This document shows, in pieces, positions 24,701-34,408 of a stretch of DNA of 61,291 bases. The notes beneath the pieces are model-generated. The model was not told where the DNA came from. It was given only the letters and a program-made list of their open reading frames with translations, and did not search any database. Each line of letters begins with the position of its first letter. Position 1 is the stretch's first letter. The DNA comes from Bacilli bacterium. Its GTDB lineage: Bacteria > Bacillota_I > Bacilli_A > RF39 > UBA660. A program made the translations under genes and the position numbers. The stretch lies in assembly GCA_017441065.1 (NCBI GenBank), contig JAFSAI010000044.1:1-61291 (forward strand), in the 5' to 3' direction.

Positions 24701-25042
24701 GAAATAACGGGTTTTCAACATTTTATCTCTATTTTTTTATTTTAAATAACACTTTGTTTTCTAGTTTGTTGAAAACTTTTTATCTTTAAACAGTATACTT
24801 AATTATAAATATCCAATATGTAACACTTTCAACAATTCTAAAAAATTAATCAACATGTTAATAAGTTAAAAAGTTAAAACTTTTTTGTTGAAATTGTTAA
24901 TAACTTTTTGTATTATAGATTTTATCAAGAAAAATAATGTTGAAAATTGTGTTGTTATTAACAATTTTTTAAATTTTTCTTGTAATAAAAAATCATTTAA
25001 GTTAAAATGAATTTGGGATATATTTGATTGTGGGGTGAGGTA
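24701..25042. other. Left part of the replication origin (rpmH-dnaA intergenic region)
   Basis: A gene-free, extremely AT-rich spacer between divergent rpmH and dnaA. It holds several DnaA-box-like 9-mers of the form TTTTCAACA: 24712-24720 (+), 24775-24767 (-), 24826-24834 (+, CTTTCAACA), 24894-24886 (-, ATTTCAACA) and 24946-24938 (-); TAATCAACA at 24847 and TTATTAACA at 24955 are weaker. A likely unwinding region is the T/A tract at 24960-24995. Strand orientation of genes flips here, supporting oriC. Confidence 0.75.
24980..25008 (+). promoter_or_regulatory. Promoter of dnaA
   Basis: TTGTAA (24980-24985), 17-base spacer, TAAAAT (25003-25008). Located downstream of the DnaA-box cluster, so DnaA could autoregulate. 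Confidence 0.55.
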
Positions 25043-26398
25043 TTGAAAACACAAGAAATTTTTAAACAATTTTTGAGTGAAATAGCAGAAACTGTAAGTC
25101 CAAGCACATATTCTGTGTGGTTTAATGATCTTGAACTTGTGAATATGGATGATAAAGAACTTGTTATTAAAGTACCTCTTCCAGTACATAAAAAAATATT
25201 AAGAACAACTTATATAGATTTATTTGATGAAACAATTTTTTCATTGACTGGTATTAATTACTCTTTTAAATTTGTAACCGAAGATGAACTTGAAGAAATA
25301 AAGGAAGTTACTAATATAATACCTGAAGAAGTTCATGAAAAAACAGTAGAATGGAATACTAATTTAAATCCAAATTTAAATTTTGATAACTATGTTGTTG
25401 GAGAATCAAACAGACTTGCTTTTATATCAGCGATGAACGTAGCTCAGTCACCTGGAACCATACGTAATCCTTTATTTATATATGGTAGAAGTGGAATAGG
25501 TAAGACTCATTTAATGCATGCAATAGGTAATTATATTACTGAACATTCTAATAAAAAGGTATTATATACAACGAGTGATGATTTTAAAAATGAATATGTT
25601 GAAATATCTAAATTAGAACGAGGGCAAGCATCAATTGAGTATGCTAAACAATTTAAAAATAAATATCGTGGAGTAGATGTACTGATTGTTGATGATATAC
25701 AATTCTTAGTTGGTGCTGAACTAACACAGCAAGAGTTTTTCCACACATTTGAGGCGTTACATCAAGCTAATAAACAAATTATAATATCTAGTGATAAGAG
25801 TCCTGATGATTTAAAGAAAATCGAAGAAAGGTTACGAAGTAGATTTACTTGGGGACTTCCAGTTGATATTTACCCACCGGACTTTGAACTTAGATGTGAA
25901 ATAATTAAACAAAAACTATCAAATACAAGTATTAAAAATAAAGTAAATAGAGATGTTATTGAATATATTGCCAATGCTTGTCCAAATGATGTTAGACAAA
26001 TAGAGGGAACAATTAATAGATTACTAGCTTATACAGCGATGTATGCTCCAGATATTATTACACTTGATTTTACTATAGAAGCTATAAAAGATTACGTTAA
26101 TACTAACGTTTATCAAGAAAATACAATATCACATATTCAAAAAGTTGTTGCAGATTTCTTTAAAATAACAGTAGAAGACTTAAAAAGTAAAAGAAGAAGC
26201 AATAATATAGCGAAACCAAGACATATAGCTATGTATCTATGTAGAATAGAAACTGATGAAAACTTAGCAAAAATTGGTTTAGAATTTGGTGGTAGAGATC
26301 ATTCAACTGTAGTTGCAAGTTGTGATAAAATAAAAAATGATTTAAAGAATAATACTAATCTTGATAATATGTTAAAAGAAATCAAATCAAAGTTATAA
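25043..26398 (+). CDS. dnaA: Chromosomal replication initiator DnaA
   Basis: The AAA+ protein that melts oriC. The 451-residue protein has domain I (residues 1-80), a short linker, the ATPase domain with Walker A GRSGIGKT at 148-155 and VDDIQFL Walker B, arginine-finger region RLRSRF, and domain IV with the DnaA-box reading helix (GGRDHSTVVASCDKI). The start is the TTG at 25043 after GGGGTGAGG; the TTG five codons earlier precedes the ribosome site. DnaA boxes flank it on both sides. Confidence 0.96.
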   Translation: MKTQEIFKQFLSEIAETVSPSTYSVWFNDLELVNMDDKELVIKVPLPVHKKILRTTYIDLFDETIFSLTGINYSFKFVTEDELEEIKEVTNIIPEEVHEKTVEWNTNLNPNLNFDNYVVGESNRLAFISAMNVAQSPGTIRNPLFIYGRSGIGKTHLMHAIGNYITEHSNKKVLYTTSDDFKNEYVEISKLERGQASIEYAKQFKNKYRGVDVLIVDDIQFLVGAELTQQEFFHTFEALHQANKQIIISSDKSPDDLKKIEERLRSRFTWGLPVDIYPPDFELRCEIIKQKLSNTSIKNKVNRDVIEYIANACPNDVRQIEGTINRLLAYTAMYAPDIITLDFTIEAIKDYVNTNVYQENTISHIQKVVADFFKITVEDLKSKRRSNNIAKPRHIAMYLCRIETDENLAKIGLEFGGRDHSTVVASCDKIKNDLKNNTNLDNMLKEIKSKL

Positions 26399-26536
26399 TA
26401 TTGTGGATAAAGTATTAGTTATTAACACCCGTATTTATCGTGATTTAAGTTAATAAATAGGGAGTTATCAACATTTTCAACACTATAATAAATACAATAA
26501 TATAATATTAATAATAAAAAGAAAGAAGGAGATAAA
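26399..26536. other. Right part of the replication origin (dnaA-dnaN intergenic region)
   Basis: Contains one perfect consensus DnaA box on the minus strand (TGTGGATAA, 26402-26410), TTATTAACA at 26419-26427, and a back-to-back pair TTATCAACA (26465-26473) and TTTTCAACA (26474-26482). With the left cluster this gives a bipartite origin around dnaA, as in B. subtilis. Confidence 0.75.
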
Positions 26537-27655
26537 ATGAAATTTGTTATTGATAAAAATATTTTATTAGAAGCACTTACTAATGTTACTAGAGCAATAG
26601 GAACTAGAACTACAATACCAATTCTTAATGGAATTAAATTTGATTTAACAAATGAAGGATTAAGTTTATTAGCAAGTGATTCTGAATTAACTATTAAAAT
26701 AAATATTCCAGAAACTGAAATTAAAAAAATTGATAAATGTGGAAGTATGATTATTCAAAGTAAATATATATTAGAAATTATTAGAAAAATGCCATCTGAT
26801 GTTATTAATTTTGAATCTGTTGATAGTAGTAAAATTAAAATCTTTACAGATAATAATGAATATAATTTAAATTGTTATGATATTAATGATTATCCACATA
26901 TATCTTTAGAAGAAAGTAAAGAACCAATTACTATTAAAGCAGAAACCTTAAAAGCTATTATAAATGAAACTTCTTATGCAGTATCAACTCAAGAAGTAAG
27001 ACCTCTTTTAACAGGTATTAACCTTAAAATAACAGGAGATATGCTTGAATGTATTGCTACAGATTCATATCGTCTTGCTAAAAAGAATATAAAATTAGAT
27101 ACTATGGTAAATGCTACTATAAATATTGTTATTCCAGGAAAAAGTATTAATGAATTTGAAAAAATGTTAACAGATGATGACGATATAGTAATGCATATAT
27201 TTAATAATAAAATATTATTTAAGTATAAAAATATTCAATTTCAAACAAATTTATTAAGTGGTACTTATCCTGATACAAATCATTTTATTCCAAATGAATT
27301 TGCATACATGATAAATTTAGATTTAAAAGCGTTTAATGATGCTGTTGATCGTGCTTCATTACTTGCACAAAGTAAAGATAAAAATATTGTAAGAGTGTTA
27401 ATTGATGATAAAACTATGGTTATTTCATCTAGTGCAAGTGAAATTGGAAAAACTGAAGAAAAAATAGCTATTGAATGTAGCAACAAAGATAGATTAGAAA
27501 TAGCATTTAGTTCTAGATATATGTTAGAAGCTTTAAAAGTTATTAAAGATGATAATATATTATTGTTAATTAATAGTGATGATAAACCAATTTTAATAAA
27601 ATCAGTTAAAGATGAGTCATTAATTGAACTTATATTACCAGTAAAAACTTATTAA
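26537..27655 (+). CDS. dnaN: DNA polymerase III beta sliding clamp
   Basis: The ring-shaped processivity factor. The 372-residue protein has three similar clamp domains, with MKFVIDKNILLEAL at the start, RPLLTGINLKITGD and ATDSYRLA in the second, and the C-terminal LPVKTY that closes the peptide-binding pocket (usual end LPVR-Y). GAAGGAGATAAA precedes ATG. Followed by a strong terminator, so the next gene is transcribed separately. Confidence 0.97.
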   Translation: MKFVIDKNILLEALTNVTRAIGTRTTIPILNGIKFDLTNEGLSLLASDSELTIKINIPETEIKKIDKCGSMIIQSKYILEIIRKMPSDVINFESVDSSKIKIFTDNNEYNLNCYDINDYPHISLEESKEPITIKAETLKAIINETSYAVSTQEVRPLLTGINLKITGDMLECIATDSYRLAKKNIKLDTMVNATINIVIPGKSINEFEKMLTDDDDIVMHIFNNKILFKYKNIQFQTNLLSGTYPDTNHFIPNEFAYMINLDLKAFNDAVDRASLLAQSKDKNIVRVLIDDKTMVISSSASEIGKTEEKIAIECSNKDRLEIAFSSRYMLEALKVIKDDNILLLINSDDKPILIKSVKDESLIELILPVKTY

Positions 27656-27660
27656 TCGTA

Positions 27661-27689
27661 AAAATTAGCTAAATATAGCTAATTTTTTT
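27661..27689 (+). terminator. Terminator of dnaN
   Basis: 10-bp stem AAAATTAGCT/AGCTAATTTT (27661-27670 with 27677-27686) followed by T-run. Confidence 0.85.
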
Positions 27690-27694
27690 GTGAA

Positions 27695-27718
27695 AAAATA
27701 TTTCCCGGGAAATATTTT
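27695..27718. promoter_or_regulatory. Noc-binding site (NBS)-type palindrome
   Basis: A perfect 24-base palindrome (AAAATATTTCCC and its reverse complement) centred on 27706/27707; it contains the full Noc consensus ATTTCCCGGGAAAT at 27700-27713. Its right end overlaps the -35 of the following gene. No T-run follows directly, so it is not a terminator. Confidence 0.75.
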
Positions 27719-27746
27719 GACAATTTTTTTAAACTTTTTATGTTAT
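27717..27746 (+). promoter_or_regulatory. Promoter of the ComK-like gene
   Basis: TTGACA (27717-27722), 18-base spacer, TGTTAT (27741-27746). The -35 shares two bases with the NBS palindrome. Confidence 0.5.
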
Positions 27747-27772
27747 AGTAGGCCATATTCAGGAGGATTATT

Positions 27773-28219
27773 GTGGAAAACTATATAATTAATAACAAAA
27801 CTATAGCAATATTAAAAAATAATAATAAGACAATTATTTATGATGTTGATAACATACGAGTTATTAACAAAAATATAAAGAGAATATTAGATGAAAATTG
27901 TAGTTTTTATGGTAGTAGTTTAAGCGGGAGAAAGAAAAGTGCTAAAAATATATTAAATATTCATTATAAAGTCCCAGTTGTAGTAAAAGAAGATGTTATT
28001 TTATTACAAGTTAATAACATTAGAAACAAAGAATGTTTATTTTTAGTGTTAAATAAAATTGTTGATTATAAATTAGAAAATCAAAAATTAAAAATAATAT
28101 GTATTAACAAACAAGTATTTTTAATTAATATATCAAAAAATAGTTTCGAAAAAATGTTAATTAATTCTATTAAATTAAATAACATTTTAAAATGGCAAAA
28201 ATGTGAGAATTTTGTTTAA
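27773..28219 (+). CDS. comK: ComK-like competence transcription factor
   Basis: The 148-residue protein resembles ComK, the activator of DNA-uptake genes in Bacillus: CSFYGSSLSGRKKSAKNI at residues 43-60 is the family core (usual form C-R-x-Y-G-S-S-x-x-G-R), followed by HYKVPVVV and NNIRNKECLFLVLNKI, matching the region usually reading SPxNxxCxWLS. ComK binds AT-rich boxes as a tetramer. It occupies the slot between dnaN and recF where B. subtilis has the S4-domain gene yaaA. The start is GTG after AGGAGGATTATT. Call rests on motif likeness only. Confidence 0.72.
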   Translation: MENYIINNKTIAILKNNNKTIIYDVDNIRVINKNIKRILDENCSFYGSSLSGRKKSAKNILNIHYKVPVVVKEDVILLQVNNIRNKECLFLVLNKIVDYKLENQKLKIICINKQVFLINISKNSFEKMLINSIKLNNILKWQKCENFV

Positions 28220-28243
28220 AACACGTCTATTTTATGTTATAAT
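28215..28243 (+). promoter_or_regulatory. Promoter of recF-gyrB-gyrA
   Basis: TTTAAA (28215-28220), 17-base spacer, TATAAT (28238-28243) with extended TGT. It overlaps the end of the ComK-like gene. Confidence 0.55.
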
Positions 28244-28309
28244 TATATATAGGTATAGGTGTACTTAAATTACCTTAAAATTAAATAAGCATCAAAAGAA
28301 AGGCAAAAT

Positions 28310-29398
28310 ATGAAAATCAGCTCATTAAAATTGGTTAATTTTAGGAATTATGAAAAAATAGAATTAGACTTCAATGATTCTTTAAATATTATCTATGGAA
28401 ATAATGGAGTTGGGAAGACAAATTTAGTAGAAGCAATATATGCTTTGTCTTTAACAAAATCATTTAGAACATCAAATGATAAAAATTTAATAAAAAAAGA
28501 TGAGTTAAGTACAAAAATAGAAGGAGTAGTAGAGACTAATACCACAAATAGTTATCAAGTTATTTTAAATAAGGAAGGTAAAAAAGTAAAAATAGACGGA
28601 GATATAATATCTAAAATTAGTGATTATATTTCTAATATAAATATTGTTCTATTACAACCAGAGGAACAAATGATTTTTACAGCACCACCATCATCAAGAA
28701 GAAAACTTCTAAATATCGAAATTAGTCAATTAAAAAAAGACTATATTATTTATTTAAATAATTATAATAAAGTATTAAAACAAAGAAATTTTTATTTAAG
28801 AGAATTGTATATTAATGGAAATGCTAGTAAAGATTATTTAAATATTCTAACTAAGAAGTTGATTGAATATGGTAAAAAAATATATGATATAAGATTTGAA
28901 TTTATTGAAAAAATTAATACTTATATAAATGATTGTTACCATAATATCTTTGAATCTGGTGAATTAAAGATTAAATATGTTTCTGATTATAATAAAAAAA
29001 ATGAAGAAGAGCTATTTAATATTTATGTTAAGAATTATAATAAAGAGATAATTTTAGGAAAAACATCTTTAGGGATTCATCATGATGATTTAGTATTTAT
29101 GTTAGATAATCAAAATATAGCCGAATGGGGAAGTAATGGGCAAAGAAAAAATGCTATATTTGCCTTCAAATTGGCTGAAATTGAGGTATTTAATAAAGAA
29201 AAAGGTAATTATCCTATTTTAATACTAGATGATTTATTTAGTGCTCTTGATAACAATAAAATTAAAAACATTGTTAAATTATTAAATAACAATATTCAAA
29301 CATTTATAACTACTACAGAATTAGAAAGAATAGATGAAACACTTTTAAGTAACGCAAAATTATTTAATGTTACTTATGGTAATATTACGGAGGTATGA
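28310..29398 (+). CDS. recF: DNA replication and repair protein RecF
   Basis: RecF helps load RecA at gaps with RecO and RecR. The 362-residue SMC-like ATPase starts [20 protein letters not shown], has Walker [19 protein letters not shown], a signature-type motif [17 protein letters not shown] and Walker [25 protein letters not shown] precedes the ATG. The stop TGA lies two bases before the gyrB ATG and overlaps its ribosome site, so the two are coupled. Confidence 0.96.
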   Translation: MKISSLKLVNFRNYEKIELDFNDSLNIIYGNNGVGKTNLVEAIYALSLTKSFRTSNDKNLIKKDELSTKIEGVVETNTTNSYQVILNKEGKKVKIDGDIISKISDYISNINIVLLQPEEQMIFTAPPSSRRKLLNIEISQLKKDYIIYLNNYNKVLKQRNFYLRELYINGNASKDYLNILTKKLIEYGKKIYDIRFEFIEKINTYINDCYHNIFESGELKIKYVSDYNKKNEEELFNIYVKNYNKEIILGKTSLGIHHDDLVFMLDNQNIAEWGSNGQRKNAIFAFKLAEIEVFNKEKGNYPILILDDLFSALDNNKIKNIVKLLNNNIQTFITTTELERIDETLLSNAKLFNVTYGNITEV

Positions 29399-29399
29399 A

Positions 29400-31325
29400 A
29401 TGGCAGAAAATAATTTACATTATAGTGATAATGATATTCAAGTATTAGAAGGATTAGAAGCTGTTAGAAAAAGACCTGGTATGTATATTGGTACAACTGA
29501 TGTTAAAGGGTTACATCATCTTGTATGGGAAATTGTTGATAACTCAATAGATGAAGCTTTAGCGGGTTTTTGTAAAAATATTGAAGTTATAATTAATAAA
29601 GACAATTCTATTACAGTAAAAGACGATGGTCGTGGTATTCCTGTAGGAATTCACCCAAAAACAGGAATTTCGACAGTTGAAACAGTTTATACAGTGTTGC
29701 ATGCTGGTGGTAAATTTGGTGGAGGCGGATACAAAGTAAGTGGCGGTCTTCATGGTGTTGGTGCATCAGTTGTTAACGCTTTGTCAAAATGGGTTACAGT
29801 AACTGTATATAAAGATGGAAAAATTTATGAAACTAAATTTGAAAATGGTGGAAAAACGCTTCAAAGATTAGAAATAATTGGTGAATGTGAATTAAATAGA
29901 ACTGGTACTCATGTTACATTTAAACCAGATCCAGAAATATTTGATACAGATATTTATGATTATGAGACTTTAAAAGTAAGAATAAGAGAACTTGCTTTTC
30001 TTAATAGAGGATTATGTCTTACTATTAGAGATGATAGAGATGATGAAGATACAATTGGTGAAAAATTCCTTTATGAAGGTGGAATTAGTGAGTATGTTAA
30101 GTACTTAAATCAAAATAAAACTCCTATTCATAATGAAATTATTCATTTAGATGGTGAAGAAGATGGAATTATGTTTGAAGTTGCAATGCAATATAATTCT
30201 GGATATAACGACAGTATTTATTCATTTGTTAATAATATAAATACCCATGATGGTGGAACTCATGAAGAAGGTGTTAGAAGAGCCTTAACAAGAGTTATTA
30301 ACAACTATGCAAGAAAAACTAACATGTTAAAAGAAAAAGATGATTCTTTAACTGGAGATGATGTTAAAGAAGGTTTAACAATGATAGTATCTTGTAAGCA
30401 TCCAAATCCTCAATTTGAAGGACAAACTAAGGGTAGACTTGGAAATTCTGAGGTTAGAAAGTTAGCTGATAATGTATTCTCTCAAGGATTTGATAGATTC
30501 TTAATGGAAAATCCCGAAGAAGCTAAAATTATTGTTGAAAAAACAATGACTGCAGCAAGAGCAAGAGTAGCCGCTAAGAAAGCTAGAGAATTAACAAGAA
30601 GAAAAAGTGACTTAGATGTTGTCAATTTTGGTGGAAAACTAGAAGATTGTAAGGATAAAGATCCTTCAGTATGTGAAGTATTTATAGTCGAAGGTGATAG
30701 TGCCGGTGGATCTGCTATTAAAGGTAGAGATTCAATGACACAAGCAATATTACCGATAAGAGGTAAAATACTTAATGTTGAAAAAGCAAGACTTGATAGA
30801 GCTCTTTCTAATGAGGAAATAAGAACTATTATTACTGCATTTGGTACTGGAATAGGTCAAGAATTTGATTTAAGTAAACTTAGATATCATAAAATAATAA
30901 TCATGACCGATGCCGATGTCGATGGAGCACATATTAGAGTATTGTTATTAACATTATTCTATAGATTCTTTAAACCAATTGTTGAAGCAGGGCATGTATA
31001 TGCTGCTCAACCTCCACTTTTCTGTATTAAACATGGGAAAACAATAAAATATGTTTTAGATGAAAAGGAAAGAGATGAGTATATAGCATCATTAAATCCT
31101 AATACTAAATACGATATTTCTCGTATGAAAGGTTTAGGTGAAATGGATCCTGAAGAATTAAACGAAACAACAATGGATATTAATAAACGTGTGTTAAGAA
31201 AAATAACAGTAGAAGACGCTATTGAAGCAGATGCTGCATTCTCTAAACTTATGGGTGAAGAAGTAGAACCTAGAAGACAATTTATTGAAGAAAATGCAAA
31301 ATTTGTTGAAAACTTAGATGTTTAG
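29400..31325 (+). CDS. gyrB: DNA gyrase subunit B
   Basis: ATPase subunit that powers negative supercoiling. The 641-residue protein has the GHKL ATPase domain ([45 protein letters not shown]), transducer domain, and TOPRIM with [26 protein letters not shown] and DADVDGAHI. The start is the ATG at 29400 after ACGGAGGTATGAA; earlier in-frame ATG codons lie inside recF. Co-transcribed with recF and gyrA. Confidence 0.97.
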   Translation: MAENNLHYSDNDIQVLEGLEAVRKRPGMYIGTTDVKGLHHLVWEIVDNSIDEALAGFCKNIEVIINKDNSITVKDDGRGIPVGIHPKTGISTVETVYTVLHAGGKFGGGGYKVSGGLHGVGASVVNALSKWVTVTVYKDGKIYETKFENGGKTLQRLEIIGECELNRTGTHVTFKPDPEIFDTDIYDYETLKVRIRELAFLNRGLCLTIRDDRDDEDTIGEKFLYEGGISEYVKYLNQNKTPIHNEIIHLDGEEDGIMFEVAMQYNSGYNDSIYSFVNNINTHDGGTHEEGVRRALTRVINNYARKTNMLKEKDDSLTGDDVKEGLTMIVSCKHPNPQFEGQTKGRLGNSEVRKLADNVFSQGFDRFLMENPEEAKIIVEKTMTAARARVAAKKARELTRRKSDLDVVNFGGKLEDCKDKDPSVCEVFIVEGDSAGGSAIKGRDSMTQAILPIRGKILNVEKARLDRALSNEEIRTIITAFGTGIGQEFDLSKLRYHKIIIMTDADVDGAHIRVLLLTLFYRFFKPIVEAGHVYAAQPPLFCIKHGKTIKYVLDEKERDEYIASLNPNTKYDISRMKGLGEMDPEELNETTMDINKRVLRKITVEDAIEADAAFSKLMGEEVEPRRQFIEENAKFVENLDV

Positions 31326-31338
31326 AAGGGAGTAAAAC

Positions 31339-33783
31339 ATGGATAAAGATAAATTAACAGTAAATAATATTGTAGATGAAATTGAAAAATCCTTTTTAGA
31401 TTATTCCATGAGTGTAATTGTATCTCGTGCTTTACCAGATTTAAGAGACGGTTTAAAACCTGTTCATAGAAGAATTTTATGGTCAATGTATGAGTCTGGT
31501 TATACTCCAGATAAACCACACAAAAAATCAGCTCGTATAGTTGGGGATGTTATGGGTAAATATCACCCACATGGAGATTCAAGTATATATGAAGCAATGG
31601 TTCGTATGGCTCAAGATTTTAGCTATAGAAATGTTTTAGTAGATGGTCACGGAAACTTTGGTAATATTGCTGGAGCTGGAGCTGCAGCTATGCGTTATAC
31701 AGAATCAAGACTTGCTAAAATTTCTTTAGAATTATTAAGAGATATTAACAAAGATACAGTAAATTTCATTCCAAACTTTGATGAATCTGAAAAAGAACCT
31801 GAAATATTGCCTTCTAGATTTCCTAATATTCTTGTTAATGGAACAATGGGAATTGCCGTAGGTATGGCTACAAATATACCTCCACATAATTTAGGAGAAG
31901 TAATTGATGGATGTGTAGCGTATATTGATAATCCGGATATAGATGTTGATGGATTAATGCAACATATTAAAGGTCCAGATTTTCCAACTGGTGGTTTAAT
32001 ATTAGGTAATAGTGGTATTAAAAAGGCTTATGAAACAGGTCGTGGTAGTATTACTATTAGAAGTAAAGCGACTATTGAAGAAAAAGATGGTAAACATTAC
32101 ATAATTGTAGATGAAGTTCCATATGGTGTAAATGTTTCTGATTTAAAAAATAAAGTTGCAGAACTTGTACATAATAAGGTAATTGAAGGAATTGCGGATT
32201 ATCATACAGACTTAAAAAATGGTATTAAAATTACTATAACTTTAAAGAAAGATGCTAATCCACAAGTTGTTCTTAACAATTTGTATAAACACACTCAATT
32301 TCAAGTAAATTACGGAATTATATTCCTAATGATAGATAATAAGGTACCTAGAACTTTAGGTTTAAAAGATATAATCTCTAAATACATTAATTATCAAGAA
32401 GAAGTTATTATAAGACGTACTAGATTTGAATTAGATAAAGCAGAAAAAAGAGTTCATATTCTAGAAGGCTATAAGATTGCTTTAGACAACATAGATGAAG
32501 TTATTAAAATTATTAAAGAATCAGAAACAGATTTATTAGCTAAAGAAAAACTAATGTCAAAATTTGGATTTAGTGAAATTCAAGCTGATAGTATTTTAGA
32601 ATTAAAATTACGTCGATTAACAGGTCTAGAACGAAATAAAATCGAAGAAGAATTAAAAGAATTACTTGCTAAAATTCAAGATTATAGAGCAATTCTTGCT
32701 TCTAGAGAAAGAATTTTGGAAATAATAAAAACAGAATTACTAGAAATTAAAGATAAATACGGTGATGATCGTCGTACTAAAATTGATATGACTGCAGTTG
32801 AATACATTGAAGATGAATCTTTAATTCCTGAAGAAGATGTTATGGTTGTGTTAACTAATAAGGGCTATATTAAGAGAACAACAAATGATACATTTAAAGT
32901 TCAAAATCGAGGAGGTGTTGGTGTTAAAGGTTTAACAACAAACGATGAAGATTATGTTGAACATTTAATTAACTTATCAACTCATGATTATATTATGTTC
33001 TTTACTAATAAAGGTAAAGTTTACCGTATAAAAGGTTATGAAATACCCGAATTTAGTCGTCAATCTAAAGGAATACCAGTAATTAATTTACTTCAAATAG
33101 AAAAAGATGAAAGAATTAATTCAGTTGTTAAAATCAATAAAAATGATGAATATAAATACTTATTATTCGCCACTAAAAAAGGTGTTGTTAAAAAGACTTT
33201 ATTAACTGAATTTGAAAATATTAGAACATCTGGTAAATTATGTATTAGTTTAAATGAAAATGATGAATTATTAGATGTTAAAAAGACTAATGGCGACAAT
33301 ATTATCCTGTTAGGTAGTGATAATGGTAGAATGGTAAAATTTGATGAGAATGAAATCAGAGCCATGGGTAGAACTGCTACTGGTGTAAGAGGAATTAACC
33401 TAGAAGGTGGAAATTGTATTTGTTGTGAAGTTGTTAATGACGATTCAACAATATTATTAGTTACAGAAAAAGGTTACGGAAAACGAACAGAAGTTCGTGA
33501 ATTCAGACAAACAAAACGTGGAAGTAAAGGTGTTTTAGCTCTTAATATCACAGAAAAGAATGGAACTTTGGTATCTGCTAAGTTAGTAGAAAATGATAAG
33601 GATGTAATAATCATGAGTAATGCTGGTATTACAATAAAACTACCAGTTGATCAAATTTCTTTATTAGGAAGAGTTACACAAGGACTTAGATTAATCTCAT
33701 TAAGAGATAATCAAACTGTTGCAACAATTAGTGTTGTTGATAAAATTGAAGTTGATTCAGAGGAATCAAGTTCTGAAAAATAA
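31339..33783 (+). CDS. gyrA: DNA gyrase subunit A
   Basis: Breakage-reunion subunit. The 814-residue protein shows the quinolone-resistance region [20 protein letters not shown] with serine and glutamate at the two classic positions (no resistance-type change), the catalytic tyrosine in AAAMRYTE, and the C-terminal six-bladed beta-pinwheel with the GyrA-box-like [24 protein letters not shown] precedes ATG, 13 bases after gyrB. The transcript ends at an NBS-like hairpin. Confidence 0.97.
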   Translation: MDKDKLTVNNIVDEIEKSFLDYSMSVIVSRALPDLRDGLKPVHRRILWSMYESGYTPDKPHKKSARIVGDVMGKYHPHGDSSIYEAMVRMAQDFSYRNVLVDGHGNFGNIAGAGAAAMRYTESRLAKISLELLRDINKDTVNFIPNFDESEKEPEILPSRFPNILVNGTMGIAVGMATNIPPHNLGEVIDGCVAYIDNPDIDVDGLMQHIKGPDFPTGGLILGNSGIKKAYETGRGSITIRSKATIEEKDGKHYIIVDEVPYGVNVSDLKNKVAELVHNKVIEGIADYHTDLKNGIKITITLKKDANPQVVLNNLYKHTQFQVNYGIIFLMIDNKVPRTLGLKDIISKYINYQEEVIIRRTRFELDKAEKRVHILEGYKIALDNIDEVIKIIKESETDLLAKEKLMSKFGFSEIQADSILELKLRRLTGLERNKIEEELKELLAKIQDYRAILASRERILEIIKTELLEIKDKYGDDRRTKIDMTAVEYIEDESLIPEEDVMVVLTNKGYIKRTTNDTFKVQNRGGVGVKGLTTNDEDYVEHLINLSTHDYIMFFTNKGKVYRIKGYEIPEFSRQSKGIPVINLLQIEKDERINSVVKINKNDEYKYLLFATKKGVVKKTLLTEFENIRTSGKLCISLNENDELLDVKKTNGDNIILLGSDNGRMVKFDENEIRAMGRTATGVRGINLEGGNCICCEVVNDDSTILLVTEKGYGKRTEVREFRQTKRGSKGVLALNITEKNGTLVSAKLVENDKDVIIMSNAGITIKLPVDQISLLGRVTQGLRLISLRDNQTVATISVVDKIEVDSEESSSEK

Positions 33784-33791
33784 TAAATAAA

Positions 33792-33819
33792 AAAATATTT
33801 CCCAGGAAATATTTTTTTT
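33792..33819 (+). terminator. Terminator of gyrA built from an NBS-like palindrome
   Basis: 11-bp stem AAAATATTTCC/GGAAATATTTT (33792-33802 with 33805-33815) with loop CA and a T-run. It equals the Noc consensus except for one central base (CCCAGG instead of CCCGGG). Confidence 0.8.
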
Positions 33820-33874
33820 ATTTGTATTAAACAATTTTTCTAAAGGCATCAATATTTTTATTTTAAAACACAGG

Positions 33875-33898
33875 AAATTATTTCCCGGGAAATAATTT
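33875..33898. promoter_or_regulatory. Noc-binding site palindrome
   Basis: Perfect 24-base palindrome (AAATTATTTCCC and its reverse complement) containing ATTTCCCGGGAAAT at 33880-33893. Confidence 0.8.
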
Positions 33899-33909
33899 TG
33901 AGTGTTGAA

Positions 33910-33925
33910 AGTTTCACGTGAAACA
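33910..33925. promoter_or_regulatory. parS site 1
   Basis: AGTTTCACGTGAAACA, 15 of 16 bases of the parS consensus TGTTTCACGTGAAACA; binding site for Spo0J/ParB. Confidence 0.85.
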
Positions 33926-34239
33926 TTTTTTATGTTGAAAACTTATGTCTTTTTAACAAAATTATTAAAAATTGCCGGCAAAATAAAAAATTTATTAATA
34001 AACCAATTATTTATTTTGAATAAAATAAACATTAAAGATAAAAAATATGTTTGTGAAAATCTTACTAGATATGGCCTTAAATCGCTGGTGATTCATCGCA
34101 AAGATGAAGAATTGTTTGTTTTTGCATTTTTATTTTTGAAAAAACAAAGAAATCCTTTATTTTTCTTAAATAGATAAATTATCCTATTACAACAATTAAA
34201 TATGAGTGTTTAAAACGAAACTAATTATTTTAAATAAAT

Positions 34240-34253
34240 ATTTCCCGGGAAAT
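34240..34253. promoter_or_regulatory. Noc-binding site
   Basis: Exact ATTTCCCGGGAAAT, palindromic over 16 bases with flanking T and A. Confidence 0.8.
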
Positions 34254-34274
34254 AAAAAATGTTGAAAATTATGA

Positions 34275-34290
34275 TGTTTCACGTGAAACT
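34275..34290. promoter_or_regulatory. parS site 2
   Basis: TGTTTCACGTGAAACT, 15 of 16 bases of the parS consensus, 365 bases from site 1. Confidence 0.85.
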
Positions 34291-34348
34291 AATTCAAAAA
34301 CATAAAAATAAGCTTATTTTGATGTCAAAAAACAAAAAATGGATAATT

Positions 34349-34362
34349 ATTTCCCGGGAAAT
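34349..34362. promoter_or_regulatory. Noc-binding site upstream of the SRP RNA promoter
   Basis: Exact ATTTCCCGGGAAAT, palindromic over 16 bases; ends 11 bases before the -35 of the SRP RNA promoter. Confidence 0.8.
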
Positions 34363-34373
34363 ATCTAAATGAA

Positions 34374-34402
34374 TTGAATTATAAAAACAAATATGCTATT
34401 AT
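34374..34402 (+). promoter_or_regulatory. Promoter of the SRP RNA
   Basis: TTGAAT (34374-34379), 17-base spacer, TATTAT (34397-34402); the RNA 5' end predicted at about 34409 fits. Confidence 0.65.
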
Positions 34403-34408
34403 TTTTAT

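Larger units (their letters stand above)
33820..34373. other. Centromere-like intergenic segment between gyrA and the SRP RNA gene
   Basis: No convincing gene lies in this stretch. It holds three exact Noc-binding palindromes and two near-consensus parS sites (listed separately) within about 490 bases. A 91-codon plus-strand frame (33902-34177, possible ATG at 33932) has no ribosome site and uses codons rare in the neighbours, so it is not called. Confidence 0.65.

Noticed and set aside
24866-25189. 107-codon minus-strand frame across the origin and dnaA start
   Set aside because: Overlaps DnaA boxes and the well-supported dnaA gene; low-complexity shadow frame.
27695-27718. The 24-base palindrome as a second dnaN terminator
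   Set aside because: A separate terminator with T-run lies just upstream, and no continuous T-run follows the palindrome; the exact Noc consensus explains it better.
33902-34177. 91-codon plus-strand frame within the NBS/parS block
   Set aside because: No ribosome site, runs through a parS site, codons such as CTG and CGC that the neighbours avoid, and no recognisable domain. A start at ATG 33932 remains possible but unsupported.
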